A stretch of DNA of 64,000 nucleotides, taken from positions 2,046,001 to 2,110,000 of the forward strand of contig NZ_JBGJZM010000001.1 of NCBI RefSeq assembly GCF_042610425.1, read 5' to 3'. Below, one piece after another: positions 45,084-54,990 of the stretch; the first letter of the stretch is position 1, and every line of letters starts with the position of its first letter. The notes under the pieces were generated by a model. It searched no databases. It saw only the letters and a list, made by a program, of their open reading frames with translations, and had not been told where the DNA came from. Made by a program: the position numbers and the translations under genes. The stretch comes from Ectobacillus sp042610425. GTDB taxonomy: Bacteria; Bacillota; Bacilli; Bacillales; Bacillaceae_G.

Positions 45084-46172
45084 ATGACAACTAACCCCTA
45101 CTTCCAACATCCCTTTATGAGTGATCAAATTATAAATTCTATGGCGCAAAATGTAGTCGTAATCGATCAGGACGGATTTATTATCCATACCAATAATCAG
45201 TGGGGAGAATTCTGCTCGAAAAACGGTGGAGATATAAAGAAATGCGGAATTGGAATTAACTACTTTGAAGTTTGCCTCCGCAGCTATAAAAATGCTGGCA
45301 TAACGGAAATGATCTATGTCTTACGGAACCTGAAATTTATTCTGAATGGAAGACAAGAAAGCTTTTCCTATGAATATCCGTGCCACTCCCCTGATGAAAA
45401 AAGATGGTTTCTCATGTACGTAACCCCTCTTCAGCAAGGAGCTGGCAAAAGCACCGGAGCAGTCATTGTCCATGTCGACATTACCGCAAAAAAATTAGCA
45501 GAAGAACATATGATTTATCAAGAGCGACTATCCGCCATCGGGCAATTAGTAGCGACCGTCGCACATGAAATTCGAAATCCTCTCACTACACTGAAAGGAT
45601 TCTGGCAACTATTCAATCATCATCCGAATCACACCCTAACGGCTTATGCCGATATCATCAGTCAAGAAATTCAGGAGATAGAAAATATTATCACAAAGTT
45701 CATGATTCTTGCTGATCCCATACAAGAACAAGTAGTTGAAATGAACATACTAGAATTGCTTCAACATGCGTTAAAATTGATGGAAGTTGATTCTAGTAAG
45801 TATACGGTCACAATCTCGTATCCATACCTTGCAGACAGCTGGCTGATACTCTGTAACGAAAATCAAATGATTCACGCCTTCAGAAACATTATGAATAATG
45901 CCTTTCTCGCCATGCCTGATGGAGGAGAGCTAGCCATTCATTTAGAGACCCATGATAATCGTGTAGAAATTATATTTACAGACGAGGGTTGTGGCATCCC
46001 GATTGAATTACTGGAGAAATTGGGAGAACCCTTTTATGTAACTGATAAAAAAGGAAGCGGACTTGGCCTTATGCTGGTATATCAAATTATTCATAAACAT
46101 AACGGCATAGTGTCCATAGAAAGTCAGTTAAATTATGGCACGAAAGTGAAGATTGTGTTGCCTATAACCTAA
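45084..46172 (+). CDS. soluble PAS-domain histidine kinase (sporulation-kinase type)
   Basis: 362 residues without membrane helices. PAS sensor at about 15-135 (NVVVIDQDGFIIHTNNQWGE), then HisKA with AHEIRNPLTTLKGF (His near 161), and a HATPase with NNAFLAMPDGG, DEGCGIP and GSGLGLMLV. All boxes are intact. The phosphoacceptor region resembles the Kin group that feeds Spo0F, but the partner is not shown. No response regulator is adjacent, so it is an orphan kinase. GGAGG precedes the ATG at eight bases. Confidence 0.9.
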   Translation: MTTNPYFQHPFMSDQIINSMAQNVVVIDQDGFIIHTNNQWGEFCSKNGGDIKKCGIGINYFEVCLRSYKNAGITEMIYVLRNLKFILNGRQESFSYEYPCHSPDEKRWFLMYVTPLQQGAGKSTGAVIVHVDITAKKLAEEHMIYQERLSAIGQLVATVAHEIRNPLTTLKGFWQLFNHHPNHTLTAYADIISQEIQEIENIITKFMILADPIQEQVVEMNILELLQHALKLMEVDSSKYTVTISYPYLADSWLILCNENQMIHAFRNIMNNAFLAMPDGGELAIHLETHDNRVEIIFTDEGCGIPIELLEKLGEPFYVTDKKGSGLGLMLVYQIIHKHNGIVSIESQLNYGTKVKIVLPIT

Positions 46173-46548
46173 ATGTTTCATTTTATTAATTATATGGTCA
46201 GGAGTCCGAGTAGCAAAGAAGTTCGGCTAAGACTGAACATTCCTTAATTATTACATTATCCTGCTTTTTTCCTGCACACGAAACTAGTTTACGTGTATAA
46301 AGAGAAAGGTAGGATTTTACTTTCTTTGCCTACGAGGTTTCACTCTTTTTAATATAAACAAATCCACTCAAAGAACTAATTACGGCGTTCGGCCGTTAAA
46401 ACCTACGTATCAGTCTTACCGCTATGCATATTATCGACTGTCACCAACAGCAGCTCTTTAAACAATAAGCATTCCTTACTGCCCTATTGCATTCCAATAT
46501 ATGGTATTGTAATAATTAGTCAGATCATTTATATATGGGGGGATTAAA
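46173..46548. other. intergenic, no clear gene
   Basis: Nothing coding is seen. One lone copy of TTCGGCCGTTAAAACCTACG at about 46387-46406 resembles a single unit of the word C array (TTCGCCGTTAAACCTACC). The downstream gene's ribosome site is at the end. Confidence 0.35.
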
Positions 46549-47379
46549 TTGAAATTGATTTCCATCTGTCCGAGCAATACCGAATTAGTTGCATATTTAG
46601 GATTAACCCCGTCACTAATCGGGGTAGATAATTTTTCTGATTGGCCCGAAGAAATCAATGGATTACCAAGGTTGGGACCAGATTTAGACATAGATATGGA
46701 CAAGGTAGAAAACTTACAGCCTGATTTAGTTTTAGCCTCCCTTTCCGTTCCAGGGATGGAACGCAATATTAAGGAGCTGGACAAACGCAATATCCCGTAT
46801 GTAATTGTTCCGAATCCACAAACCTTACAAGAAGTCGGAGACTGTCTCTTGTTTGTCGGAAAAGCAACGAAAGCATATGACAAAGCAAACCAACTGTACG
46901 AAAAATTTACTCGTATTCTTACATACTACGACTCTTTAAGCCATCAAGTAGATTCACAAAAAACACTTTATTGGGAGTGGTGGGCGAAGCCAATCTTCAC
47001 TCCAGGCGCCGGGAATTGGCTAACAGAGATCAGTAGGCTTGCTGGAGGACGAAACATTTTTGAGGATAAAGCAGAAGCAAGCGTCCAAACAGATTGGGAA
47101 GACATAAAGCTTCGAAATCCAGACGTTATATGTGTTGTATGGGTAGGTGTTCAGAAAAAGAAGGTTAATCCAAAGGTAATCCTAAAACGTCCAGGTTTAG
47201 AGAATATGAATGCGATCCAAAACAATCAACTTTTCATTCTGGATGAACCTCTTTATTGCAGACCATCTCCCCGTTTGTTGAACGGGTTAGCTAAAATTGG
47301 GTATCTCCTTCATCCTGACATTTATCCAAAATGTAATGAGGGAGTTGACTTGTTACTTCATTCTGAATTCGTATTATAA
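46549..47379 (+). CDS. BtuF-like periplasmic-binding-fold protein without signal peptide
   Basis: 276 residues of the cobalamin/iron-siderophore ABC binding-protein fold (BtuF/FepB class): ISICPSNTELVAYLGLTPSL at the start, LQPDLVLASL, then GAGNWLTEISRLAGGRNIFE and RNPDVICVVWVG. It has no signal or lipobox and no ABC permease nearby. It may be a cytosolic ligand-binding relative. TTG start at 46549 behind GGGGGG. Confidence 0.82.
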   Translation: MKLISICPSNTELVAYLGLTPSLIGVDNFSDWPEEINGLPRLGPDLDIDMDKVENLQPDLVLASLSVPGMERNIKELDKRNIPYVIVPNPQTLQEVGDCLLFVGKATKAYDKANQLYEKFTRILTYYDSLSHQVDSQKTLYWEWWAKPIFTPGAGNWLTEISRLAGGRNIFEDKAEASVQTDWEDIKLRNPDVICVVWVGVQKKKVNPKVILKRPGLENMNAIQNNQLFILDEPLYCRPSPRLLNGLAKIGYLLHPDIYPKCNEGVDLLLHSEFVL

Positions 47380-47549
47380 GGTCATGGTTAACCATTTTTT
47401 TAGCGATAAGCCGAGGTAGAACGTATGCACTCATCAACTTAACAGTTCGCCCCCGACTTGTAGAAACATAATTGAAGCTGGGTTGCACGTATAACAAGCG
47501 AAGCTATGATACTACAAGAAAATGGCTTATATAATTCTTTTGTATTTAG

Positions 47550-48107
47550 TTAGTTGTTTTTATGATGCGATTTTCTTACATTTTTTTCAAACCAACCGAA
47601 TGCAACTTCTGCCTTAACAATTTCATTATCTGGTGAAACTAAAAAAAGAATAAAGGACTCGCCCGATGAAAAAATAAATTTTCCATCTTCATCACTGGTC
47701 AAAGTACTTTTTGGTGGTACAATTCGCTTAAATCCATTTACCCCTCTCTTTGGAAAGCCTTCTACAAGTTCTGCAAATGCAATTTTTACTTCCGGCTTTG
47801 GAAGTGGAGAAAGACTTGTGTTTGCAGGTGTCACCTTATCCGAAATCATTGGTTTCCCAGGAGGGATTGGATTAAACCAAATTTCAGCTATAAAAGGTTG
47901 ATTAGAATGATTCGTAATGGTAAATGCATTTACAAATAAGTTTACATCTGAATGAAAGGGGTTAATTAAGCCACCCCAAGCATTTTTCCCTTTTCCGAAA
48001 CGAATCGTTTCAGTTTGCCCAACAAAATATCTTCCTTGTAAGGATTGATATAATGAGTTAGGGATGTTGACAGCCTTTATAAATTGGTCATTTTTAGACA
48101 TTGTCAT
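47550..48107 (-). CDS. hypothetical beta-rich protein (DUF6143-like)
   Basis: About 185 residues, with no signal or membrane segment. Strand-rich with turns (GQTETIRFGKGKNAWGGLIN, FTITNHSNQPFIAEIWFNPI). I think it matches a Bacillus family annotated as DUF6143, from memory only. Function unknown. ATG with GGAG about 11 bases upstream; a GTG four codons earlier is too near the site. Confidence 0.6.
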   Translation of the reverse strand: MTMSKNDQFIKAVNIPNSLYQSLQGRYFVGQTETIRFGKGKNAWGGLINPFHSDVNLFVNAFTITNHSNQPFIAEIWFNPIPPGKPMISDKVTPANTSLSPLPKPEVKIAFAELVEGFPKRGVNGFKRIVPPKSTLTSDEDGKFIFSSGESFILFLVSPDNEIVKAEVAFGWFEKNVRKSHHKNN

Positions 48108-48302
48108 ATAAGCACTCACTCCTTTCTAAATTGTATGTAGATTAATAGAGAATGTATGGACAAATATAATTAAATAGAAATAAAAGTAGAATTGAACGAC
48201 AAGTCTCGTTCCAAATCGATTTAAAAAATCCGTCCTCGTTTACCTATTTCATTACAGCTGTTTCATCATGGAAACAACCTTTATTGCAATACCGTTTGGC
48301 TA

Positions 48303-48911
48303 CTATACAATTTTCCAGTATGTCTTTGGACCATTGCTTCGCAGAATAGCATGCTTTGGCACCTGTCTTACTACAAACACACAAGTAAGTGTGTCTACTG
48401 AAGCCCCAATTGCATTGATTAAGATTAATGTTATTAGAGTAGGAGTTAATAAGCCGAAAATCCCTAGAATGATAGGAAAAAGAATGGAAAGAACCACAAA
48501 GGGAACCAATGTGATGAAGATATACCTTGTTTTATAGATTTCTTCTTCCGTATACACAAAACCACCAAAGGGAGTAAGACCTAAGTATGTTTTGTCCGAA
48601 CGGAAAAAGTTTGGAACGAAAATCAAATGAAGCAGTTCGTGAACGATAAGTAGTAAAAAAAGGCCAACAATAAAAATGAAATCAATACGTATGATAATGG
48701 CATTAGATGTTTGATCAATTAGAGGAAAAGAAATACTAGAAAACATATTGATAATTACGATAGAAAGAATGGCATTTAGAAACATAAACGGAACTGATGT
48801 AAATATGATTTTACCCATGTTGTTCGGTTCTTTCAGCAACGTCCATCCATCACTTACTAATTGTGCATGTAGGGGTTCATTTACTTTTGGTAACTGATTT
48901 TTGATTTTCAA
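48303..48911 (-). CDS. DUF3267 membrane protein with HELLH zinc motif
   Basis: About 202 residues, four to five helices, with VHELLHLIFVPN (HExxH) in a helix and NAIGASVDTLTCVFVV later. This matches DUF3267 site-2-protease-like proteins. A membrane metalloprotease activity is possible but unproven for the family. TTG start at 48911 with GGGAGAG six to seven bases upstream. Followed in the same direction, upstream, by a methyltransferase gene (31 bases). Confidence 0.8.
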   Translation of the reverse strand: MKIKNQLPKVNEPLHAQLVSDGWTLLKEPNNMGKIIFTSVPFMFLNAILSIVIINMFSSISFPLIDQTSNAIIIRIDFIFIVGLFLLLIVHELLHLIFVPNFFRSDKTYLGLTPFGGFVYTEEEIYKTRYIFITLVPFVVLSILFPIILGIFGLLTPTLITLILINAIGASVDTLTCVFVVRQVPKHAILRSNGPKTYWKIV

Positions 48912-48941
48912 GCACATCTCTCCCATCAAGCATGCATTTTT

Positions 48942-49640
48942 TTATTTCACCCCGCCAAAAACGGCAAGCTCCATCCACTTAAAATAACAATCGGAATGCT
49001 TAAAACCAATTTTTCTTAGCCAATTAACCTGAATATCTACTCTTTCTAGTATATTATCTTCCTTATCAGGGCGATTGTAATATTCCTTCGCTATTTCTTG
49101 GCTGTCCCTTTTATTATGAGTGGCAAGATAATCAATAAACAGTTCATCATGCAATTTTGCCAATTCAGGAGTGGCAGAAGCTGTATGCTCAACATTTATG
49201 AAAATACCGCCTGGTGCAAGTATATTGTATATTTCTTGATACAGTTCTTTTTTCTTTGTTTGCGGCAGATGATGAATTGCGTACCCAGAAACAATGCAGT
49301 CCATTGACCCTGGCTTAGCATACTGCGCAATTGAACGACTGAAATCCCCATGAATAATTTCACAACGATTCCTATACTCTTTCATGTGAACGCGTGCATG
49401 TTCAATCATTGGCTTTGAATGATCCACTAATACAGCAGAAGCCTTGGGGTAAGATGTAAGCAAAATTTCAGCCAAAAACCCATTTCCACATTCCAAATCC
49501 ATGATTCTTTTCGGATTTGGAATAAAATGATTGACTACTTGAAGCATGAGTTTCGTTTGTTCTGCTCCAAAAGGAATTCCCCCGCGAACCTGTTCCAGAT
49601 AATGTTGAGTAACCTCTTTCCTTTGCCAAGTTGTTTCCAT
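48942..49640 (-). CDS. class I SAM-dependent methyltransferase
   Basis: 232 residues. Motif I is IMDLECGNGFLAEILL, where the usual Gly after Leu is replaced by Glu; ASAVLVDHSKPMIEHAR follows, then HGDFS and the SGYAIHHLP strand. The substrate is unknown. AAAGGAGG precedes the ATG. It probably forms a transcription unit with the DUF3267 gene just downstream. Confidence 0.87.
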   Translation of the reverse strand: METTWQRKEVTQHYLEQVRGGIPFGAEQTKLMLQVVNHFIPNPKRIMDLECGNGFLAEILLTSYPKASAVLVDHSKPMIEHARVHMKEYRNRCEIIHGDFSRSIAQYAKPGSMDCIVSGYAIHHLPQTKKKELYQEIYNILAPGGIFINVEHTASATPELAKLHDELFIDYLATHNKRDSQEIAKEYYNRPDKEDNILERVDIQVNWLRKIGFKHSDCYFKWMELAVFGGVK

Positions 49641-49659
49641 TTTCGCTCCTCCTTTATAT

Positions 49660-49697
49660 AAAAAAGCCTATCCTCTCATAAGAGACGACAGGCTTTA
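49660..49697 (-). terminator. terminator after adenine deaminase gene
   Basis: AAAGCCT and AGGCTTT with an internal CTCTC/GAGAC partial stem lie between the adenine deaminase stop and the methyltransferase start. The rest of 49641-49871 is AT-rich without features. Confidence 0.55.
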
Positions 49698-49871
49698 CCT
49701 ACCTCATTGATTTGTTTATTTATCAACAAATTAATCTCAACCGTTACATATTTTCATAATTTTAAAAATTTTCTCTATTTTACTATTTATTCTTGCATTA
49801 ATCAACCTATAATTACCATTTTTCTCTCTTAACAACAGCTCTGATCAAAGAATTAAGTGCTGCTGAATTTG

Positions 49872-51620
49872 TTAATTTTCCCTTTTGGTTGGAAAAACCA
49901 ATACCTTTCTATTTTTTACATCATATAAACCACTTGGAGTCAATCGAATAAATGGTAAATGAGTTGCAGAGAAAAATAATAAGGTGAAGGCAGGGTCGTT
50001 ATATTTATAGCCTCTTTCTTTTAGTAACTCGATCATTTTTTTCTCATCTTTAATTAAAAATCCCATATCTAAATTAGACATGATACCCCTTAAAGGTAAA
50101 GGAATTTCGTGTATGATATGATTTTCTTCAACCAAGACCATACCTCCACCGATTTCTTGCATTCGTTCAAAAGCAAAAAGCATATCTGTTTTTCTTTTAC
50201 CTATGATTAATATATCTCCTGTTCCAGAATAAGAACTTGCAAATCCACCTAAATGTTGAGCAAACCCTTTTACTAATGTATTTATTCTCCAAGATCCATC
50301 TCGTGCAACCATCATAAGGAAACATTCATCATGTTCCAGTGATAATTCATCACTATTAACATCGATACTACTTTCATACGGTTTGGTAATTACATTATTT
50401 AGTAAGTTAATGCCATTTGAAGCCGAAAAGCTAAAATCATCTTCTTGTAACGTCCATTTTAAATGAAGAGGAGATAATTGATACTTGTCCCAATCGATGG
50501 ATGTTGAATCGTTTTTATCTATCCCATCTTGCTTAATCCATTTCCCTTTTGCTAATACACTAATAGGTGTAGGGTTAGTTTTGCTCTCTAAAATATTTAT
50601 ATTAGCTATTCTCCCTGTAGCAATTGATCCATGCAAATGTTCCATATTATAATAGCGTGCGATATTATAACTTGCCATTTTATAAGCATCAATTACTGGT
50701 ATACCATGATACATTGCCATTTTTATCAGTTCATCAGTCATTCCATTTTCATAAAAAAAAGGATGAGAACCGTCCGTGGTAAAGAAAAATCTATCAAAAT
50801 TTCGGACACCTAAGTCTACTAATTCTTTTAAAAGAATTTCTAAATCAGGTCGAATCGATGAATGTCTAAGAGATACTGTATAGCCCTGCATTAGACGTGT
50901 AAGTGCTTCTTGACCTGTCATTGCTTCATGATCGCAATCTGTACCGAGTAACATTAATTTTGCTAAAGTACGTTCGGACGCTCCTGGAAAATGTCCTTCT
51001 ACCTTTTTATTTAACCTCTTTGTCTCTTGTACCCAGGATAGCATTTGGTTATCTCCATTTAATAATTTCGGCCATGCTGTTAGCTCTCCACCTTGCAGCA
51101 CCGATTCATGTTGGAGCCAAGACATCACATCTTCAGTATTAAAAATATCATCTTGATTCGGCAACTCGGTTTGTCCATCAAAACGACACCACCAGTACAT
51201 GCTTGATGGAATGTTTTGAAATTCATTTAATAATTCAAAGGCTACTTTAGTAGGAAGCTCAAAGAATAAAATGATATTATCACTAATAAAAGTCGTTGTG
51301 CCGAATTGCCCCGCATGTTTCGCTAATGTTAGAGGATTGTATAACTGATAAGGGTGATTATGCGGCTCAATATATCCAGGTACTACATATTGCCCCTGAC
51401 AATCAATCACCTCATATCCTTTTACGTTTTTAGGAAGATTCTCTCCAACATAAACGATACGATCTTCATATATCCAAATATTCGCAACTAACCATTGATG
51501 CAAATAGGTATTTAAATACGTTGCGTTTTTTAGGATCATATGAGGATTTTTTTCTTCATCAAGTACCTCTACATGGTTTCTTATTTGTTTGTTGCCCCAT
51601 CTATACTTTCTATTATCCAT
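49872..51620 (-). CDS. yerA: adenine deaminase-family amidohydrolase (YerA-like)
   Basis: 582 residues, close to B. subtilis YerA (580). An amidohydrolase barrel with HxH in IEPHNHPYQL, metal ligands in GHFPGAS and DCDHEAM, and the Asp in FFTTDGSHPFFYENG. The adenine deaminase C-terminal domain follows (GTGDILIIGKRKTDMLFAFE, MQEIGGGMVLVE). It would turn adenine to hypoxanthine or act on a related base. A perfect 11-bp inverted repeat stands upstream (51652-51682). Confidence 0.88.
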   Translation of the reverse strand: MDNRKYRWGNKQIRNHVEVLDEEKNPHMILKNATYLNTYLHQWLVANIWIYEDRIVYVGENLPKNVKGYEVIDCQGQYVVPGYIEPHNHPYQLYNPLTLAKHAGQFGTTTFISDNIILFFELPTKVAFELLNEFQNIPSSMYWWCRFDGQTELPNQDDIFNTEDVMSWLQHESVLQGGELTAWPKLLNGDNQMLSWVQETKRLNKKVEGHFPGASERTLAKLMLLGTDCDHEAMTGQEALTRLMQGYTVSLRHSSIRPDLEILLKELVDLGVRNFDRFFFTTDGSHPFFYENGMTDELIKMAMYHGIPVIDAYKMASYNIARYYNMEHLHGSIATGRIANINILESKTNPTPISVLAKGKWIKQDGIDKNDSTSIDWDKYQLSPLHLKWTLQEDDFSFSASNGINLLNNVITKPYESSIDVNSDELSLEHDECFLMMVARDGSWRINTLVKGFAQHLGGFASSYSGTGDILIIGKRKTDMLFAFERMQEIGGGMVLVEENHIIHEIPLPLRGIMSNLDMGFLIKDEKKMIELLKERGYKYNDPAFTLLFFSATHLPFIRLTPSGLYDVKNRKVLVFPTKREN

Positions 51621-51651
51621 CTCGTCCCCCTATTTTTGTTATTATTTGGTA

Positions 51652-51682
51652 GTATAATAAACTTCGCATATGTTTATTATAC
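51652..51682. promoter_or_regulatory. perfect 11-bp inverted repeat upstream of yerA-like gene
   Basis: GTATAATAAAC and GTTTATTATAC surround TTCGCATAT, 31 bases upstream of the start. Could be an operator. The arms also contain TATAAT, so overlap with a promoter is likely. Confidence 0.55.
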
Positions 51683-51765
51683 TTGCAAGAATTTCGCACA
51701 TATTTTACCAATGTGAAATTGATTTTCTTATTGAACCTACTTTGCTAGCTACATATTAAATTTAT

Positions 51766-52110
51766 TTATTCATCTGTTAATACCCTGTCCCCTCTACTAT
51801 TAGGTTGGGATATTACCAAAAACTCTACATCTCCATTCGATTCATTACACATTTGATGTGGAATAAGGGGAGGTACTTCGATTCCTTCTTGCGAATCTAA
51901 AGTGAAGCGTTCTCCCCCCATAATTAATGTTGCAGTGCCTGATAACACAAAGAAAAATTGACGTGCCTGATTATGATAATGTCTTACCTCAGAAGTTTGA
52001 ACGGGCATCCGTTCATGAATAATACTTAACTCTTTATTTTTCACTAAGTGCCAGCCATCACACTGGTCTCCCCATATGTAATGCTCCGCGTTTTGTTTTG
52101 ATATCTTCAA
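51766..52110 (-). CDS. cupin-domain protein
   Basis: About 114 residues, one cupin barrel: RHYHNQARQFFFVLSGTATL (motif 1, with Gln in place of the usual Glu) and PPLIPHQMCNES (motif 2). Metal-dependent sugar- or acid-related enzymes and regulators share this fold. TTG at 52110 is preferred (AAGGAAG about eight bases upstream). An ATG at 52149 has no site and overlaps a dispersed-repeat scrap (GCGCCCGATTACTGAAC). Confidence 0.78.
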   Translation of the reverse strand: MKISKQNAEHYIWGDQCDGWHLVKNKELSIIHERMPVQTSEVRHYHNQARQFFFVLSGTATLIMGGERFTLDSQEGIEVPPLIPHQMCNESNGDVEFLVISQPNSRGDRVLTDE

Positions 52111-52260
52111 AGGGATCACTTCCTTGTTTTTGTAATCTGCTTGATCCATAATCGCGCCCGATTACTGAACAACAGCTTTAAATGGAATTTAAATACCTCC
52201 CCTTAATGGAACAATTGTTATATCAGCAAATAAACCTTATCAAAGTAATTAAGTTGATGA

Positions 52261-52815
52261 TTATGAATAAGGATTTTTAAATATCACTTTGGGATTCGCA
52301 TAGATATAATATTCCATTTTGTTTTTTTTAGACCAACCTGTTTGCAAAAGCATTTGAATATGTCTGAGTTTCCATTCTTCTGACAAACATATAGCATATT
52401 CATCAAATATCTCGGTGTTGCCAAAAGAATAGATGATTACGTTATACTTATCCTTTAATAGATTCAACACTGATTTTTCTGATTTTTCTGTATCCAAATT
52501 GTCTTCGTCTAAGCGGAAATTATTTAGAAAATAAAGTTCTCCGGACACATCTTTTAATTGATCCTTATGTTCAAATAAGAACCACCATAATTCAGAACAC
52601 AGCTGAGAAACAGCATCCAGTTCTCTTAAAGAGTTTCTTTCGGTGAACATATCATTAATAATAAGAGGAATATTCAATTGATACCCTGTAATAATACCAA
52701 TATTCTTATTGTAATCATCCTTAATATCCATCCAATGAGGGTGTATGTACTTTGTTTGTATATCATCGCAAATAAATTCTACTTCTTTTTTCATTATATT
52801 TTTCACCAATTGCAT
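52261..52815 (-). CDS. hypothetical 184-residue protein
   Basis: Soluble, acidic and alpha/beta-like, with no signal or recognised family. Notable segments are HPHWMDIKDDYNKNIGIITG and KYNVIIYSFGNTEIFDEYAI. The start at 52815 follows AAGGAG at eight bases. Monocistronic. It could be an immunity- or SMI-like accessory protein by style, but no motif proves this. Confidence 0.55.
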   Translation of the reverse strand: MQLVKNIMKKEVEFICDDIQTKYIHPHWMDIKDDYNKNIGIITGYQLNIPLIINDMFTERNSLRELDAVSQLCSELWWFLFEHKDQLKDVSGELYFLNNFRLDEDNLDTEKSEKSVLNLLKDKYNVIIYSFGNTEIFDEYAICLSEEWKLRHIQMLLQTGWSKKNKMEYYIYANPKVIFKNPYS

Positions 52816-53026
52816 ATCGTTAGCTCCTTCATTTTTTAAAAGTGAAACCAAAAATTACAACTAGAAAGCATCTATATAGACACTATAAAATTAGTTTTTT
52901 GTCAAAACAAGCAATTCATTAACCAACCTAAACATCCAATTTCTATTATACTGATACAGCATCACTTAAAGGAAAACCAAAAAGCTAATGTACAATCCAT
53001 TGTAACCTAATCTATCTTTTTATAAA

Positions 53027-53101
53027 GAGTTACTCCGCAATCTGGCCCTAAAATGGAAAAAGCACTTCTCCTTATTACAGGAAAGCGCCCGATTGTTGAA
53101 G
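53027..53101. repeat. dispersed intergenic repeat, copy 1
   Basis: Contains CAATCTGGCCCTAAAATGG, then AGCACTTCTCCTTATTACAG and AAAGCGCCCGATTG. A second copy is at 54870-54929 and a shortened one at 61010-61044. Scraps (GCGCCCGATT) are at about 566, 26726 and 52146. The style fits a mobile miniature repeat family of Bacillus; I did not identify it. The rest of 52852-53276 holds only a terminator (53209-53231). Confidence 0.75.
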
Positions 53102-53208
53102 TATAATGTTTCACAATCTTTTTTGGTTCTTATCTAATTCCAGTTAATCTGACGGATGAGCTATTCTCCATCAAAAACATTTTTATCTATAAACAATCAA
53201 AACTAAAA

Positions 53209-53233
53209 AAGGGCAGTTAAGTCTCGCCCTTAT
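53209..53233 (-). terminator. terminator after DUF4386 gene
   Basis: AAGGGC pairs with GCCCTT and has A and T runs outside; it lies downstream of the minus-strand stop at 53277. Confidence 0.6.
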
Positions 53234-53276
53234 TAGGTGTTAACTATCGTCCCATTAGGTTAGAGTGTACAATTTT

Positions 53277-54005
53277 TTAATTTAAAATGGTGGTTGTCCC
53301 GTTCATTTTCTTGATTTCAGAAATAAAAGCCAGTGCTGATGGATTAAATCCTTTTACGATAAGCCATACTGCTAAAATCATTTCGTTAGCTGCTACTGGC
53401 AAACTTAAAAAGGCTCCCCAAATAGAAATTTGATTAATAACTCCAAACATTTCCAATATTGATGCAAGAAAAACGAGTGCTGAGCCTGTCATGCCCAAGA
53501 TAGGTATAAACTGAGGTACGAGCTTAGATTTATAAAATATATAACTATACATCATTGTATTAATGCCTAACATAAAATTGGGACCAAGTAAAAATGTCCA
53601 ATCATGGATTGATTTTAATACTGTACCTGAGGCTTCAAATGAGGCGATATTCGGAGATGTAATTGCTGCAAATTCCTGACTTAAAGTTAAAAGGGACAAT
53701 ACGCTTATTATACCAATAGTAATAATAACGGCTTCAAGAAACCTGAAGCAAACATGCCAAAGAGCTATGGTTTCATTGTATTTTCTTAAAATCGGAAACA
53801 TCGTAGTTGAAGTGCCAACGGCTGAAACGACAAGAATTAATTCCATAAGTGCTCCCATTATCACCTGATTAGCATATTCAGGACCTTTAATCAGGTAATC
53901 TGGGCCCTTTAGAATAGGGTTGTATAAATTCAGACCTATTATTGCTGTAACTGCTGCAAATATAAAGAGTGCTCCTATAATTAGTTCGCTTTTTTTGGTA
54001 GCCAT
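53277..54005 (-). CDS. DUF4386 membrane protein
   Basis: 242 residues with six to seven helices and the DUF4386 layout: LIIGALFIFAAVTAIIGLNL, WHVCFRFLEAVIITIGIISV, LGPNFMLGINTMMYSYIFYK and FIPILGMTGSALVFLASIL. Function unknown. GGGGAGATGAACAA precedes the ATG. Confidence 0.87.
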   Translation of the reverse strand: MATKKSELIIGALFIFAAVTAIIGLNLYNPILKGPDYLIKGPEYANQVIMGALMELILVVSAVGTSTTMFPILRKYNETIALWHVCFRFLEAVIITIGIISVLSLLTLSQEFAAITSPNIASFEASGTVLKSIHDWTFLLGPNFMLGINTMMYSYIFYKSKLVPQFIPILGMTGSALVFLASILEMFGVINQISIWGAFLSLPVAANEMILAVWLIVKGFNPSALAFISEIKKMNGTTTILN

Positions 54006-54127
54006 TTGTTCATCTCCCCTTTCTTAAGGATAGTGATACAAGTTCAGTTTTACATCAACACATCCACAAATTGTTATAACTTTATACATAAGATCTGTTG
54101 TGGTCTATGTTGCACATTAATCAAATA

Positions 54128-54316
54128 CTAGTGTGGCGTATTCAATCCCCATGCAATAACTTGAAACAAAAGGCCTAATGAAAGAAGTCCAAATCCCCAT
54201 TTAATCATGGATTGTCTGGGAGCCGATTTTACATATTCCATAAAAATAAAGACTGAACCAATAAAAGCAACAATAAAACCTATACCACTTAAACTCCAAG
54301 CCCACCAACCTAACAA
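54128..54316 (-). CDS. small two-helix membrane protein
   Basis: 62 residues, helices at about 5-25 and 40-58, separated by EYVKSAPRQSMIKW. Unknown. TTG start at 54316 with GGAGGG five bases upstream. An ATG six codons earlier is overlapped by that ribosome site. Confidence 0.6.
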   Translation of the reverse strand: MLGWWAWSLSGIGFIVAFIGSVFIFMEYVKSAPRQSMIKWGFGLLSLGLLFQVIAWGLNTPH

Positions 54317-54458
54317 ACCAATCCCTCCTCGCATATATAAACTACAGGATAATCATATCAAACCAATAATATAAATTTGGTAATTTCACAATAAAATAAC
54401 ATTAAAAAGCAGTTGAAAAAACCGGAAAATCATTCTAGTAAACTAGCACTTTCATTTC

Positions 54459-54753
54459 CTATTCACTGACTAAACTTTTCAAATATGAAGATAATACTTC
54501 AGGTTGCGAAAAGAACGGTGAGTGGTCTGTATCAAGGGTAATGATTTGCCTGTTCAGACTCATTATCCAAAATACTACATAGACGGTCAGTATAATCTTT
54601 CAAAGTAACCTTAGAAAGTGGGGTTTTATCCTTTCCGTGTCCTGGTAAATCAAAGGTTAATACCCGGTGTCCAGCGTCTTGTAACAAAGGGATAACTCTA
54701 TCTCAACACCATTCTCCATGCCATGCGCCATGAACCAGAACGTATGTACTCAT
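54459..54753 (-). pseudogene. alpha/beta hydrolase pseudogene (EstC/YvaM-like)
   Basis: ATG at 54753 with AAGGAG opens MSTYVLVHGAWHGEWC then a stop, continuing in frame as DRVIPLLQDAGHRVLTFDLP and GHGKDKTPLSK. After about 75 codons the frame breaks, and the tail reads DTDHSPFFSQPEVLSSYLKS. The serine elbow and most of the core are deleted. Full-length relatives have about 240 residues. It lies between two dispersed repeat copies (53027 and 54870). Confidence 0.8.
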
Positions 54754-54869
54754 TCAATCACTCCTTTTTTATTTACCCTTTTCATTATATTGGAAATTTT
54801 TTCAAATAACAGTTTTTTAATAAATTCCGCTTAATAAATATCCAGTTTTCTTTGCAAGTATTGTACCAT

Positions 54870-54929
54870 TAAATGGCCCTAAAATGGAAAAGCACTCTCC
54901 TTATTACAGGAAAGCGCCCGATTATGGAA
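54870..54929. repeat. dispersed intergenic repeat, copy 2
   Basis: GGCCCTAAAATGGAAAAGCA through AAAGCGCCCGATTATGG, matching copy 1 with small gaps. Confidence 0.75.
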
Positions 54930-54990
54930 TACTAATTATTTAAAGAAATGTATAAATCTAAAAAGTACTTTTATTTTAAACGTCATGTAA

